From positions 1 through 5,024 of the forward strand of contig JAJYKN010000160.1 of NCBI GenBank assembly GCA_021788515.1: 5,024 bases of DNA, given 5' to 3'. Below, one piece after another: positions 1 through 5,024 of the stretch. Every line of letters begins with the position of its first letter. Within the stretch, counting starts at the first letter, position 1. The notes under the pieces are model-generated. The model worked only from the letters and a program-made list of their open reading frames with translations. It was not told the DNA's origin and did no database searches. The position numbers were made by a program, and so were the translations under genes. Origin of the DNA: Nitrospirota bacterium. GTDB taxonomy: Bacteria; Nitrospirota; UBA9217.

Positions 1-184
1 CGCTGAGGACCAGCTGTTTTTCTTTGAGACCGTCGGATTGACCTGCCTTGATCAAACCGGAGGAGGACCTGAGCGTCACGGTTTTCTGATTATCAAATAT
101 GGCCACTCGGATGTTTTCAGATCCTCGGGCAAGAGCAGGCAGGAAGAGCAGTCCGATGAGAAGGAAAAAGGTTTTTGCAGGCAT
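1..184 (-). CDS. SpoIID/LytB-like exported protein, N-terminal fragment
   Basis: Only the first 61 codons are in the window; the gene continues past base 1. The protein begins with a short charged stretch and a hydrophobic core (MPAKTFFLLIGLLFLPALARG), a classic signal peptide with likely cleavage after ALA or ARG, so the product should be exported. The mature part starts with IRVAIFDNQKTVTLRSSSG, which resembles the beginning of SpoIID/LytB-domain proteins. In that family, members of which include lytic transglycosylases acting on peptidoglycan, an 'IRV.I' strand followed by a 'V.L.S..G' strand opens the domain. The ATG at 184 is chosen because an AGGAA lies 13 bases upstream (198-202), a slightly long spacing. 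An in-frame TTG at 208 would add seven residues (LRKQLTS after the start) but has no clear ribosome site. It starts 26 bases after queH stops, so it is probably co-transcribed. The export call is firm; the family call rests on about 40 residues and lacks the catalytic region. Confidence 0.65.
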   Translation of the reverse strand, partial: MPAKTFFLLIGLLFLPALARGSENIRVAIFDNQKTVTLRSSSGLIKAGQSDGLKEKQLVLS

Positions 185-210
185 ACTCGTAAGTTGCTTC
201 CTGAGCAATA

Positions 211-753
211 TCAAACCGGGTCCGTTGTTTTGCGATACCGGTCCCGCTCGCTGTAGATACAGCCGCAGTACTGCTGCCGGTACAGGCCCATGGCTTTGGA
301 TTCCACGATTCCCTCGCGCCAACCGCGACGGAAGTCCTCGTCATAGAATTCGATCCCGTGCCTTTCGGCCATTTCCCGCCCAACGCCGACGATCGCATCG
401 TGCTTTTGGAATTTACTGTACAAAAGAGACGTGGTAAAAGAGCGAAAACCCCGTTCCTTTGCCGCCGCTGCCGCGGCATCGAGCCTCATCCGGTAACAGT
501 GCTCGCACCGCTCTGCTCCCTTACCCGCAACACGAAGAAGATATTGATCGAGATCGTATCCGTCGCGGTACACGATCTCAAGTCCGACGCGGCCTGCAAA
601 CTCCTTAACCGTATCAAGTCTTTTCCGGTACTCCTGGTAGGGGTGGATGTTGGGATTGTAGAAATATCCCGTGGGCTCGAACCCTTCTTCCTTCAGCCGG
701 TAATAGGGATAGAGAGCGCAGGGGGCGCAGCAGATATGAAAAAAAATTTCCAC
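211..753 (-). CDS. queH: QueH, epoxyqueuosine reductase (formerly DUF208)
   Basis: QueH reduces epoxyqueuosine to queuosine at the wobble base of GUN-anticodon tRNAs, the last step of queuosine synthesis. It is a cobalamin-independent alternative to QueG and acts in the cytoplasm. The 180-residue product matches the family's usual length. Motifs in order: HICCAPC near the N-terminus (C8, C9, C12), FYNPNIHPYQEY (31-42), CEHCYRMRL (C83, C86), FTTSLLYSKFQKHD (106-119), FYDEDFRRGW (136-145) and YCGC (C163, C165). The paired and CxxC/CxC cysteines are those expected to hold the iron-sulfur cluster and nearby metal. The start is taken as GTG at 753 because GAGGAG at 761-766 sits 7 bases before it. 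The longer frame starting with TTG at 768 would place that ribosome site inside the coding sequence and add five residues not expected in the family. The gene is 151 bases downstream of ruvB and 26 bases upstream of the SpoIID-like gene. Confidence 0.95.
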   Translation of the reverse strand: MEIFFHICCAPCALYPYYRLKEEGFEPTGYFYNPNIHPYQEYRKRLDTVKEFAGRVGLEIVYRDGYDLDQYLLRVAGKGAERCEHCYRMRLDAAAAAAKERGFRSFTTSLLYSKFQKHDAIVGVGREMAERHGIEFYDEDFRRGWREGIVESKAMGLYRQQYCGCIYSERDRYRKTTDPV

Positions 754-904
754 GACACTACTCCTCAAGCGAATTCACTGTTCTCTTGCCGGGTTTTTTT
801 GCTGTGTCCCGACGTTCACCGCTCCTCCTTCAAGCAAGGCCGAGATCGGCAAATCCCAACCGCAGGGCGGAAAGAGAGGGAAAATTTCGTCAAACCAGGC
901 GGTC
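754..904 (-). other. Intergenic gap between ruvB and queH
   Basis: This 151-base gap holds no convincing gene, RNA or terminator. On the minus strand it contains a strong Shine-Dalgarno-like AAGGAGGAG (822-830) followed 2 bases later by a GTG (819). That GTG opens a 14-codon frame ending in TGA at 775. The same frame is open further upstream, back into the ruvB 3' end, but with no good start. The peptide (VNVGTQQKNPAREQ) is not recognisable. The queH ribosome site lies at the downstream end of the gap. Confidence 0.5.
761..766 (-). promoter_or_regulatory. Ribosome binding site that fixes the queH start
   Basis: GAGGAG on the minus strand lies 7 bases upstream of the GTG at 753. This supports the GTG over the upstream in-frame TTG at 768, whose codon would partly overlap this site. 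Confidence 0.7.
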
Positions 905-1924
905 CTAGAGGAGCTTTTCCTGCATTGACGAAGGCCTTTTCCTGCCGAAATATTCATAGCACAGGCGAGTGGCCTGCCTGCCTCGCGGGGTCCTGTCAAG
1001 AAAACCTTCCTGGATCAGGAACGGTTCATACACATCCTCAAGCGTGTCCTTTTCCTCGCTGAGCGCAGCTGCAAGGGTATCGAGCCCCACGGGACCGCCT
1101 TCAAATTTATCAATGATCGTCAGCAGCAGCCTCCGATCCATATGATCGAACCCCTTTTCGTCCACCTCAAGCCGCTTCATGGCGTTTACGACCAGGTCCT
1201 GGGTGATCGTGCCGTCGCCCTGCACCTGGGCAAAATCGCGCACCCTGCGGAGGAGCCGGTTTGCGATGCGGGGGGTGCCCCGGGAGCGCCGCGCGATTTC
1301 TACGGCCGCCGCTGCGGCTATCGTCGTTTGAAGCAGTCCGGCCGAACGTTGGACGATTTTTCTGAGCTCATCGGGATCATAAAAGGTGAGCCGGTCGATC
1401 ACGCCGAAGCGGTCCCGGAGCGGAGACGTCAGAAGGCCGGTCCGCGTCGTGGCGCCTACCAGGGTAAAACGCGGCAAGTCGAGTTTGATCGACCGCGCGC
1501 CAGGCCCCTGACCGATGATGATGTCGAGCTGGAAATCCTCCATGGCCGGATACAGGATCTCCTCCACAACGCGGTTCAACCGGTGGATCTCGTCGATGAA
1601 CAGCACGTCGTTTTCCTGGAGACTCGTGAGAATCGCGGCAAGGTCGCCGGCGCGCTCCAGCACGGGACCGGAGGTCGTTTTAATGCATACGCCCAGCTCA
1701 TGGGCGATGATGTTCGCCAGCGTGGTCTTGCCCAGCCCCGGAGGGCCGCAGAAGAGGACATGGTCAAGGGCCTCCCGCCTCCTTTTCGCCGCCTCGATAA
1801 AAACCCGGAGGTTGTCCTTGATGCGGTCCTGGCCCACGAAATCATCGAACCCGAGGGGCCGCAGACTTCTGTCAAGCTGCACATCATCGTCATTCTGTTC
1901 CGGCTCTATGACTCTCTCAGACAC
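905..1924 (-). CDS. ruvB: RuvB, Holliday junction branch-migration ATPase
   Basis: RuvB is the hexameric AAA+ motor that, loaded by RuvA, pumps DNA through a Holliday junction during recombinational repair. The 339-residue product is full length for the family. Visible elements: the N-terminal [12 protein letters not shown] box (21-32), Walker [10 protein letters not shown] (60-68), Walker B VLFIDEIH (107-114), sensor 1 GATTR (157-161), the arginine-finger segment SPLRDRFG (R170), sensor 2 in [13 protein letters not shown] (R219), and a C-terminal winged-helix domain from about 256 with the DNA-contacting RTPRGR (311-316). The start is a GTG preceded by GAGGGG (1929-1934) four bases upstream. 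No residue expected for ATP hydrolysis is missing. It lies 72 bases after ruvA, with a T-rich spacer between them. The last residues (SSMQEKLL) form a short variable tail. Confidence 0.98.
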   Translation of the reverse strand: MSERVIEPEQNDDDVQLDRSLRPLGFDDFVGQDRIKDNLRVFIEAAKRRREALDHVLFCGPPGLGKTTLANIIAHELGVCIKTTSGPVLERAGDLAAILTSLQENDVLFIDEIHRLNRVVEEILYPAMEDFQLDIIIGQGPGARSIKLDLPRFTLVGATTRTGLLTSPLRDRFGVIDRLTFYDPDELRKIVQRSAGLLQTTIAAAAAVEIARRSRGTPRIANRLLRRVRDFAQVQGDGTITQDLVVNAMKRLEVDEKGFDHMDRRLLLTIIDKFEGGPVGLDTLAAALSEEKDTLEDVYEPFLIQEGFLDRTPRGRQATRLCYEYFGRKRPSSMQEKLL

Positions 1925-1957
1925 TGATCCCCTCGTGATCTTTCAGGAAAAACTCCG

Positions 1958-1998
1958 AAAACAAAAATCGAACAACAGCTGCTGAAGCAGGCCTGTTC
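1958..1998 (-). other. Possible weak hairpin with T-rich tail between ruvA and ruvB
   Basis: Reading the minus strand, GAACA (1994-1998, overlapping the ruvA stop) can pair with TGTTC (1970-1974). Inside it CTGC-TTCA-GCAG forms a 4-bp stem, with an unpaired bulge between the two stems. It is followed directly by GATTTTTGTTTT. The shape recalls an intrinsic terminator or attenuator, but the stem is short and interrupted, so termination would probably be partial at best. It could also be chance. Confidence 0.25.
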
Positions 1999-2596
1999 AT
2001 TTTTTCCTCAACAGGCTCAACGCTTCCCGAATAAGGTCTTCGACCGGAGACTCCGGCTTGCTCTGCCTCACCTTCTTCAGGACCTCTTCCGCAAGCGGCT
2101 TTTTATAGCCCAGGTTCACGAGAGCGGAAACAGCGTCTTCGACAACATCTGTCCCTGCCTCCGGCTGCCCCGGCATTGTTTGAGCCTTCGGCAGAAACTT
2201 GATTTTGTCCTTTAGTTCGAGAACCATCCGCGCGGCGGTTTTTCTCCCGATCCCGGGGATCGTACAAAGCTTCGAATCATCGGCGGCAAAAATGGCTGAC
2301 GTGACCTCGACAACGGACAGACTCGAAAGAATTGAAAGGGCAAGTTTGGGGCCGATGCCGGACACGCCCAAGGTGAGAAGAAACAGCTCTTTTTCCGCCT
2401 CCGTCAGAAAACCGAAGAGCGAAAGTGCGTCCTCGCGTACATGCGTATGAATGGAAAGACAGATTTCCTCGCCGACTTCGGGAAGACCATAATAGGTCGA
2501 AAGCGGGACCTGCACCTGGTATCCGACGCCGGCAACGTCGACGATAAGATAATCGTTCGCTTTCCGGCTCAACTTGCCTGTAAGAGATGCGATCAT
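1997..2596 (-). CDS. ruvA: RuvA, Holliday junction DNA-binding subunit
   Basis: RuvA binds the four-way junction as a tetramer, holds it in open square form and recruits RuvB hexamers on opposite arms. The 199-residue product is normal length. Domain I (about 1-63) is the OB fold, starting MIASLTGKL and ending with THVREDALSLFGF. Domain II carries two helix-hairpin-helix motifs, VSGIGPKLAL (78-87) and IPGIGRKTAARM (113-124), which grip the DNA backbone. After a flexible linker (about 138-150, Pro/Gly-rich), domain III (about 150-199) contains NLGYKKPLAEEVL and a basic end LLRKK, the part that contacts RuvB. The ATG starts one base after the ruvC TGA (TGAGATG). The ribosome site is only a weak AGG about 9 bases upstream, so translation is probably coupled to termination on ruvC. 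Confidence 0.97.
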   Translation of the reverse strand: MIASLTGKLSRKANDYLIVDVAGVGYQVQVPLSTYYGLPEVGEEICLSIHTHVREDALSLFGFLTEAEKELFLLTLGVSGIGPKLALSILSSLSVVEVTSAIFAADDSKLCTIPGIGRKTAARMVLELKDKIKFLPKAQTMPGQPEAGTDVVEDAVSALVNLGYKKPLAEEVLKKVRQSKPESPVEDLIREALSLLRKK

Positions 2597-2597
2597 C

Positions 2598-3164
2598 TCA
2601 AACTGCCTGCGGTCTGCGGCCGACCGTTCCCCGCATGGCGCCGAGCCCCCTGCCCGGCTGCCGGAGGGCGGACGGGTTTTTCAGGATTTCTCTCAGTCTC
2701 GATGAATGAATATGGCAGATGGCCGCGGCAAGCGCGTCGGCGGCGTCTGCCGGATGAGGGACCTTCGGGAGGTCGAGCAGGGCCTTGACCATGAGCTGCA
2801 CCTGCTTTTTTTCCGCCTTTCCGTGGCCGACGACCGCCTGCTTCACCTCCAGCGGAGCGTATTCAAAAACAGGCAGACCTGCGTTCATGGCAGCAAGAAT
2901 AGCGACGCCCCGGGCATGGCCGAGTTTGAGCGCTGATTGAATGTTTTTGGAGACGAAGAGGTCTTCAACCACCACGATGCGAGGCCGATGCTTAACAATG
3001 ATCTTTTCCAGCTCCTCGTAGATCTTTTTGAGCCGCTGCGGGAAAGGCTGCTTGGCAGACGGGCTGATGCCTCCTGAAACAACATGGAAAAGCTTATGGT
3101 CTTCTTCTTCAACGATTCCGTACCCGGTCGTCAACGTCCCCGGATCAATCCCCAGCACCCTCAT
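2598..3164 (-). CDS. ruvC: RuvC, crossover junction endodeoxyribonuclease
   Basis: RuvC is the dimeric, magnesium-dependent nuclease that cuts Holliday junctions symmetrically and resolves recombination intermediates. The RNase H-like fold opens with MRVLGIDPGTLTTGYGIV. The four catalytic acids are all visible: D7, E67 (in VVVEDLF), and D140 and D143 (in HPADAADALA). The VSKNIQSALKLGHARGV helix (71-87) and the VKQAVVGHGKAEKKQV segment (107-122) are typical. The product is 188 residues, somewhat longer than the roughly 173 of E. coli RuvC. The extra length is an Arg/Gly/Pro-rich C-terminal tail (about 156-188) that is probably disordered. The start is the ATG at 3164, with AGGGGGA at 3168-3174; the in-frame GTG at 3179 lies upstream of that site and is rejected. 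ruvA follows after one base. Confidence 0.97.
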   Translation of the reverse strand: MRVLGIDPGTLTTGYGIVEEEDHKLFHVVSGGISPSAKQPFPQRLKKIYEELEKIIVKHRPRIVVVEDLFVSKNIQSALKLGHARGVAILAAMNAGLPVFEYAPLEVKQAVVGHGKAEKKQVQLMVKALLDLPKVPHPADAADALAAAICHIHSSRLREILKNPSALRQPGRGLGAMRGTVGRRPQAV

Positions 3165-3167
3165 AAA

Positions 3168-3174
3168 TCCCCCT
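3168..3174 (-). promoter_or_regulatory. Ribosome binding site that fixes the ruvC start
   Basis: AGGGGGA on the minus strand ends 3 bases before the ATG at 3164. It supports that ATG, which gives the canonical MRVLGIDPG N-terminus, over the GTG at 3179. Confidence 0.7.
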
Positions 3175-3181
3175 GTCACAT

Positions 3182-3260
3182 CCAGAAGTCAGAAGACAGA
3201 CTGTCAGAAGTCAGACTGAATCAGGTCCTTCCGTCATCTGCCTTCTGTCATCTGCCTTCG
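3182..3260. repeat. Intergenic direct/inverted repeat cluster between yebC and ruvC
   Basis: Almost the whole yebC-ruvC gap consists of short repeats. On the plus strand CAGAAGTCAGA occurs exactly at 3183-3193 and 3205-3215, and a related CAGAAGACAGA-like unit lies between them. GTCATCTGCCTTC occurs exactly at 3233-3245 and 3247-3259. The second family is roughly the reverse complement of the first (TCTGCCTTCTG against CAGAAGTCAGA), so the two halves can fold into an imperfect hairpin around the central GAATCAGGTCC. It is too short and too degenerate to be a CRISPR array and encodes no clear protein. It looks like an intergenic low-complexity repeat, and on RNA could form a structure between the two cistrons. 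Confidence 0.75.
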
Positions 3261-3262
3261 CG

Positions 3263-4006
3263 CTACTCCGCGTTCATGATCTCTTCGGGAATATCGAAGT
3301 TGGCGTATACGTTCTGCACGTCGTCGTTGTCTTCCAGCGTTTCCACGAGACGGAGCATCTGCTGGGCTTCCTTGCCGTCGAGCTTTACATAGGTCTGCGG
3401 GACCATGGTGATCTCGGCTACCTCGGGGACCACTCCGCCGTCTTCAAGCGCCTTTTTGACTTTTTCAAAATCGTTCGGAGGCGTCGTAATGACGTAATTT
3501 TCATCCTCGGTCTGCATGTCCTCGGCCCCCGCATCGAGGGCAAGCGACATAAGCTTGTCCTCATCGACCTTCGAATGATTGACCACCAGATAGCCTTTTT
3601 TGTGGAACATCCAGGAGACGCAGCCCGCCTCTCCCATGTTCCCCCCGGCCTTGCTGAAAATGTTGCGGACCTCCGAAACCGTCCTGTTCCGGTTGTCAGT
3701 CATGACCTCGGCAATGACCGCCACGCCGCCCGGGCCGTACCCTTCATACATGATTTCCTCGTAGGAGACTCCCGGCAGTTCGCCCGTCCCTTTCTGGATC
3801 GCGCGCTTGATATTTTCAGCCGGCAGACTTACTCCCTTTGCCTTGGCGATCGCGGTCCTGAGGCGGGGGTTCCCGCCTGGATCGCCGCCGCCCAGTTTGG
3901 CCGCAACGGTGATCTCTTTGGCAAGCTTGGTGAAGATTTTCCCGCGCTTTGCATCGGTAGCGGCTTTTTTATGTTTCGTTGTTGCCCATTTAGAATGACC
4001 CGACAT
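3263..4006 (-). CDS. yebC: YebC/PmpR/TACO1-family regulatory protein
   Basis: YebC-family proteins are cytoplasmic. They have been described as DNA-binding transcription regulators (PmpR in Pseudomonas) and, for TACO1 and related bacterial members, as ribosome-associated translation factors, so the precise role here is open. The 247-residue product is full length. Hallmarks: [14 protein letters not shown] at the start, the basic [15 protein letters not shown] helix (18-32), [12 protein letters not shown] (39-50), [14 protein letters not shown] (87-100), [12 protein letters not shown] (103-114), [14 protein letters not shown] (121-134), and [17 protein letters not shown] near the C-terminus (224-240). 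The start is the ATG at 4006 with AGGAGG at 4011-4016. An in-frame upstream extension (about 20 residues, to 4066) is just translated repeat sequence and is rejected. Its position directly before ruvC is the common arrangement in bacteria. Repeat-rich gaps lie on both sides. Confidence 0.97.
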   Translation of the reverse strand: MSGHSKWATTKHKKAATDAKRGKIFTKLAKEITVAAKLGGGDPGGNPRLRTAIAKAKGVSLPAENIKRAIQKGTGELPGVSYEEIMYEGYGPGGVAVIAEVMTDNRNRTVSEVRNIFSKAGGNMGEAGCVSWMFHKKGYLVVNHSKVDEDKLMSLALDAGAEDMQTEDENYVITTPPNDFEKVKKALEDGGVVPEVAEITMVPQTYVKLDGKEAQQMLRLVETLEDNDDVQNVYANFDIPEEIMNAE

Positions 4007-4010
4007 GAAA

Positions 4011-4016
4011 CCTCCT
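4011..4016 (-). promoter_or_regulatory. Ribosome binding site that fixes the yebC start
   Basis: A perfect AGGAGG on the minus strand sits 4 bases before the ATG at 4006. It confirms the family-typical MSGHSKW start over the longer open frame. Confidence 0.8.
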
Positions 4017-4024
4017 GTAAAAAT

Positions 4025-4161
4025 CAAATTCCAACAACCAAATAACAGATCCCAAATAATATCCAAACTGCAAATTCCAATATCCGAAATGTTTTGAATT
4101 TGAGCCTTCGTGCTTGGAATTTATTTGTTATTTGGTGTTTGCTATTTCGTACTTGGTATTA
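4025..4161. repeat. AT-rich nested imperfect inverted repeat upstream of yebC
   Basis: The gap between the PIN/TRAM gene and yebC is about 31% GC by hand count over 4021-4160, far below the flanking genes. ACCAAATAACA (4037-4047) is perfectly complementary to TGTTATTTGGT (4126-4136). Nested inside it, AAATTCCAA (4072-4080) is perfectly complementary to TTGGAATTT (4114-4122). An outer AAATTCCAA (4026-4034) pairs partly with TTGGTATT (4153-4160). CAAATTCCAA is also a direct repeat (4025-4034 and 4071-4080). The arms therefore consist of degenerate copies of one short 'TTGGAATTTG / TTATTTGG' unit in opposite orientations, able to form a long interrupted hairpin. There are no flanking duplications or transposase to mark it as a mobile element. 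I could not pick out a convincing promoter in it. Confidence 0.75.
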
Positions 4162-4162
4162 T

Positions 4163-5024
4163 TTATCTTTCCGCGGTCTGCAGATCGTGCTCCATGTCTT
4201 CTTTGAGCTTCGTAAAAATCATCCTGCCTGCCGCGGTCTGGAGAACGCTCGTAACCGCCACGTCGACATTTTTATTGATATACTTGCGCCCGTTCTCAAC
4301 CACGATCATCGTGCCGTCATCGAGATAGGCAACGCCCTGCCCCGACTCCTTGACTTCCTTGAGCACGAAGACCCGCATACTCTCCCCCGGAAGGGCGACC
4401 GGCTTTACCGCATTCGAGAGATCGTTGATATTCAGCACCTTGACCCCCTGCAGTTCGGCCACCTTGTTCAGGTTGAAGTCGTTCGTAATGACCTTTGCGC
4501 CGAGTTTCTTGGCCAACGCAATCAACTTACTATCGACTTCCCGGATCTTCGGGAAGTCCTCTTCGATGATCCGGACCTCCATATGGCTCATTTTCTGTAT
4601 CCGGTGCAGGATGTCGAGCCCCCTTCTGCCGCGCGCCCGCTTGAGCGAGTCCGAGGAATCGGCGATGTGCTGCAGCTCATGCAGGATGAACTGGGGGATG
4701 ATGATCGTGCCGTCCAAAAACTCCGTCTCACAGATATCGGCGATCCTGCCGTCGATGATCACGCTCGTATCCATGATCTTGATGTTTTCTTCCGTCCCGC
4801 TCTTGAAAAGCTTCTTGATATTGGCGGGATTGAACCGTTCGCCTTCCCGAATCCCGATCATGATGCCGACGTACCCGAAAAACCCGTTCATGAGGAGCAG
4901 AATGAAGTTGACGATGCTCCGTTCGAGCGGCACCAGCTTCAGGGGGGCCGCAATGATATTCGCGGACGTCAGCCCGATGATGAAACCGAGAATACCGCCG
5001 ATAATGACCTTTAATGAGACCCGT
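4163..5024 (-). CDS. Membrane-anchored PIN/TRAM-domain protein (YacL-like), N-terminus outside window
   Basis: The visible part is 286 residues; the frame is open to the window edge (first full codon at 5023), so the start is missing. Two membrane segments are visible at about residues 6-26 ([21 protein letters not shown]) and 36-58 ([23 protein letters not shown]). A PIN nuclease domain (about 81-195) follows. It has all four expected acidic positions: D85 in [11 protein letters not shown]116 in LHELQ, D164 in [14 protein letters not shown] and D182 in [16 protein letters not shown] domain, a small RNA-binding beta-barrel, fills about 210-273. This architecture matches the YacL family of bacteria. 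Its substrate is unknown; an RNase role is inferred from the PIN fold and intact active site. A GTG at 4933 could be mistaken for the start, but it lies between the two membrane helices and has hydrophobic coding sequence upstream in frame. The stop is 156 bases before yebC. Confidence 0.92.
   Translation of the reverse strand, partial: RVSLKVIIGGILGFIIGLTSANIIAAPLKLVPLERSIVNFILLLMNGFFGYVGIMIGIREGERFNPANIKKLFKSGTEENIKIMDTSVIIDGRIADICETEFLDGTIIIPQFILHELQHIADSSDSLKRARGRRGLDILHRIQKMSHMEVRIIEEDFPKIREVDSKLIALAKKLGAKVITNDFNLNKVAELQGVKVLNINDLSNAVKPVALPGESMRVFVLKEVKESGQGVAYLDDGTMIVVENGRKYINKNVDVAVTSVLQTAAGRMIFTKLKEDMEHDLQTAER

Noticed and set aside
832..852. Short palindrome GCCGAGATCGGC in the ruvB-queH gap as a terminator
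   Set aside because: The stem is 5 bp with a 2-base loop and no T-tract follows on the minus strand.
775..999. Minus-strand open frame of 74 codons overlapping the ruvB 3' end
   Set aside because: It would start at a TTG inside ruvB with no good ribosome site and shows no familiar domain. Only its last 14 codons, behind a strong ribosome site, are worth noting.
358..1062. Plus-strand open frame of 234 codons
   Set aside because: It runs antisense across queH, the gap and the ruvB 3' end. The minus-strand genes have full sets of conserved motifs, and this product has none.
1142..1927. Plus-strand open frame of 261 codons
   Set aside because: It is the antisense shadow of ruvB, with composition expected from the complement of a GC-rich gene and no recognisable domain.
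3182..3260. Possible CRISPR array
   Set aside because: Repeat units are only 11-13 bases with periods of 22 and 14 bases, there are no unique spacers of regular length, and no cas genes are nearby.
4007..4066. N-terminal extension of yebC by 20 residues
   Set aside because: The extension is translated repeat DNA, and the perfect AGGAGG at 4011-4016 points to the canonical MSGHSKW start.
4025..4161. Possible insertion sequence or MITE with terminal repeats
   Set aside because: The arms are internally repetitive and degenerate rather than defined termini, and I see no target-site duplication or transposase.
4007..4162. Promoter for yebC within the AT-rich gap
   Set aside because: TATTAT-like and TTGGAA-like boxes occur on the minus strand, but only about 13 bases apart, and such matches are expected by chance in 31% GC sequence.
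4094..5014. Plus-strand open frame of 306 codons
   Set aside because: It is antisense to the PIN/TRAM gene, whose membrane, PIN and TRAM motifs are clear. The plus-strand product resembles no family I know and begins inside the AT-rich repeat.

Overview
This window is a compact bacterial housekeeping segment. All seven genes I can support lie on the minus strand, so transcription runs from high to low coordinates. In that order they are: a membrane-anchored PIN/TRAM-domain protein (start outside the window), yebC, ruvC, ruvA, ruvB, queH (a queuosine tRNA-modification enzyme), and the first 61 residues of an exported protein that looks like the SpoIID/LytB family (end outside the window). The order yebC-ruvC-ruvA-ruvB is widespread in bacteria. 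Taken with SpoIID-like and PIN/TRAM neighbours, moderate GC coding sequence and frequent GTG starts, it suggests a Gram-negative lineage such as Desulfobacterota/Deltaproteobacteria or Nitrospirota, probably an environmental one. That assignment is inference from gene order and style; the window has no rRNA or other marker to settle it.

Layout: the PIN/TRAM gene ends at 4163. A gap of about 156 bases (4007-4162) follows, very AT-rich and folding into a nested imperfect inverted repeat. yebC (3263-4006) comes next, then a second gap (3165-3262) made of short direct and inverted repeats of a different sequence. ruvC (2598-3164) and ruvA (1997-2596) are separated by one base and are probably translationally coupled. 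A 72-base spacer precedes ruvB (905-1924), and a 151-base spacer precedes queH (211-753). The SpoIID-like gene starts 26 bases after queH ends.

How the genes fit together: RuvA, RuvB and RuvC form the Holliday-junction branch-migration and resolution machinery. All active-site residues I could check are present (RuvC D7/E67/D140/D143; RuvB Walker A, Walker B, sensor and arginine-finger residues; both RuvA helix-hairpin-helix motifs). YebC is a regulator or translation factor usually found beside ruvC. QueH performs the last step of queuosine synthesis and has no obvious mechanistic link to recombination; it appears to share the transcription unit only.

I found no mobile element, CRISPR array, RNA gene, toxin-antitoxin pair or new defence system. 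The unusual content is intergenic: two unrelated repeat structures flanking yebC, a weak hairpin with a T-rich tail between ruvA and ruvB, and an open 151-base gap with a strong Shine-Dalgarno and a tiny ORF in front of queH.
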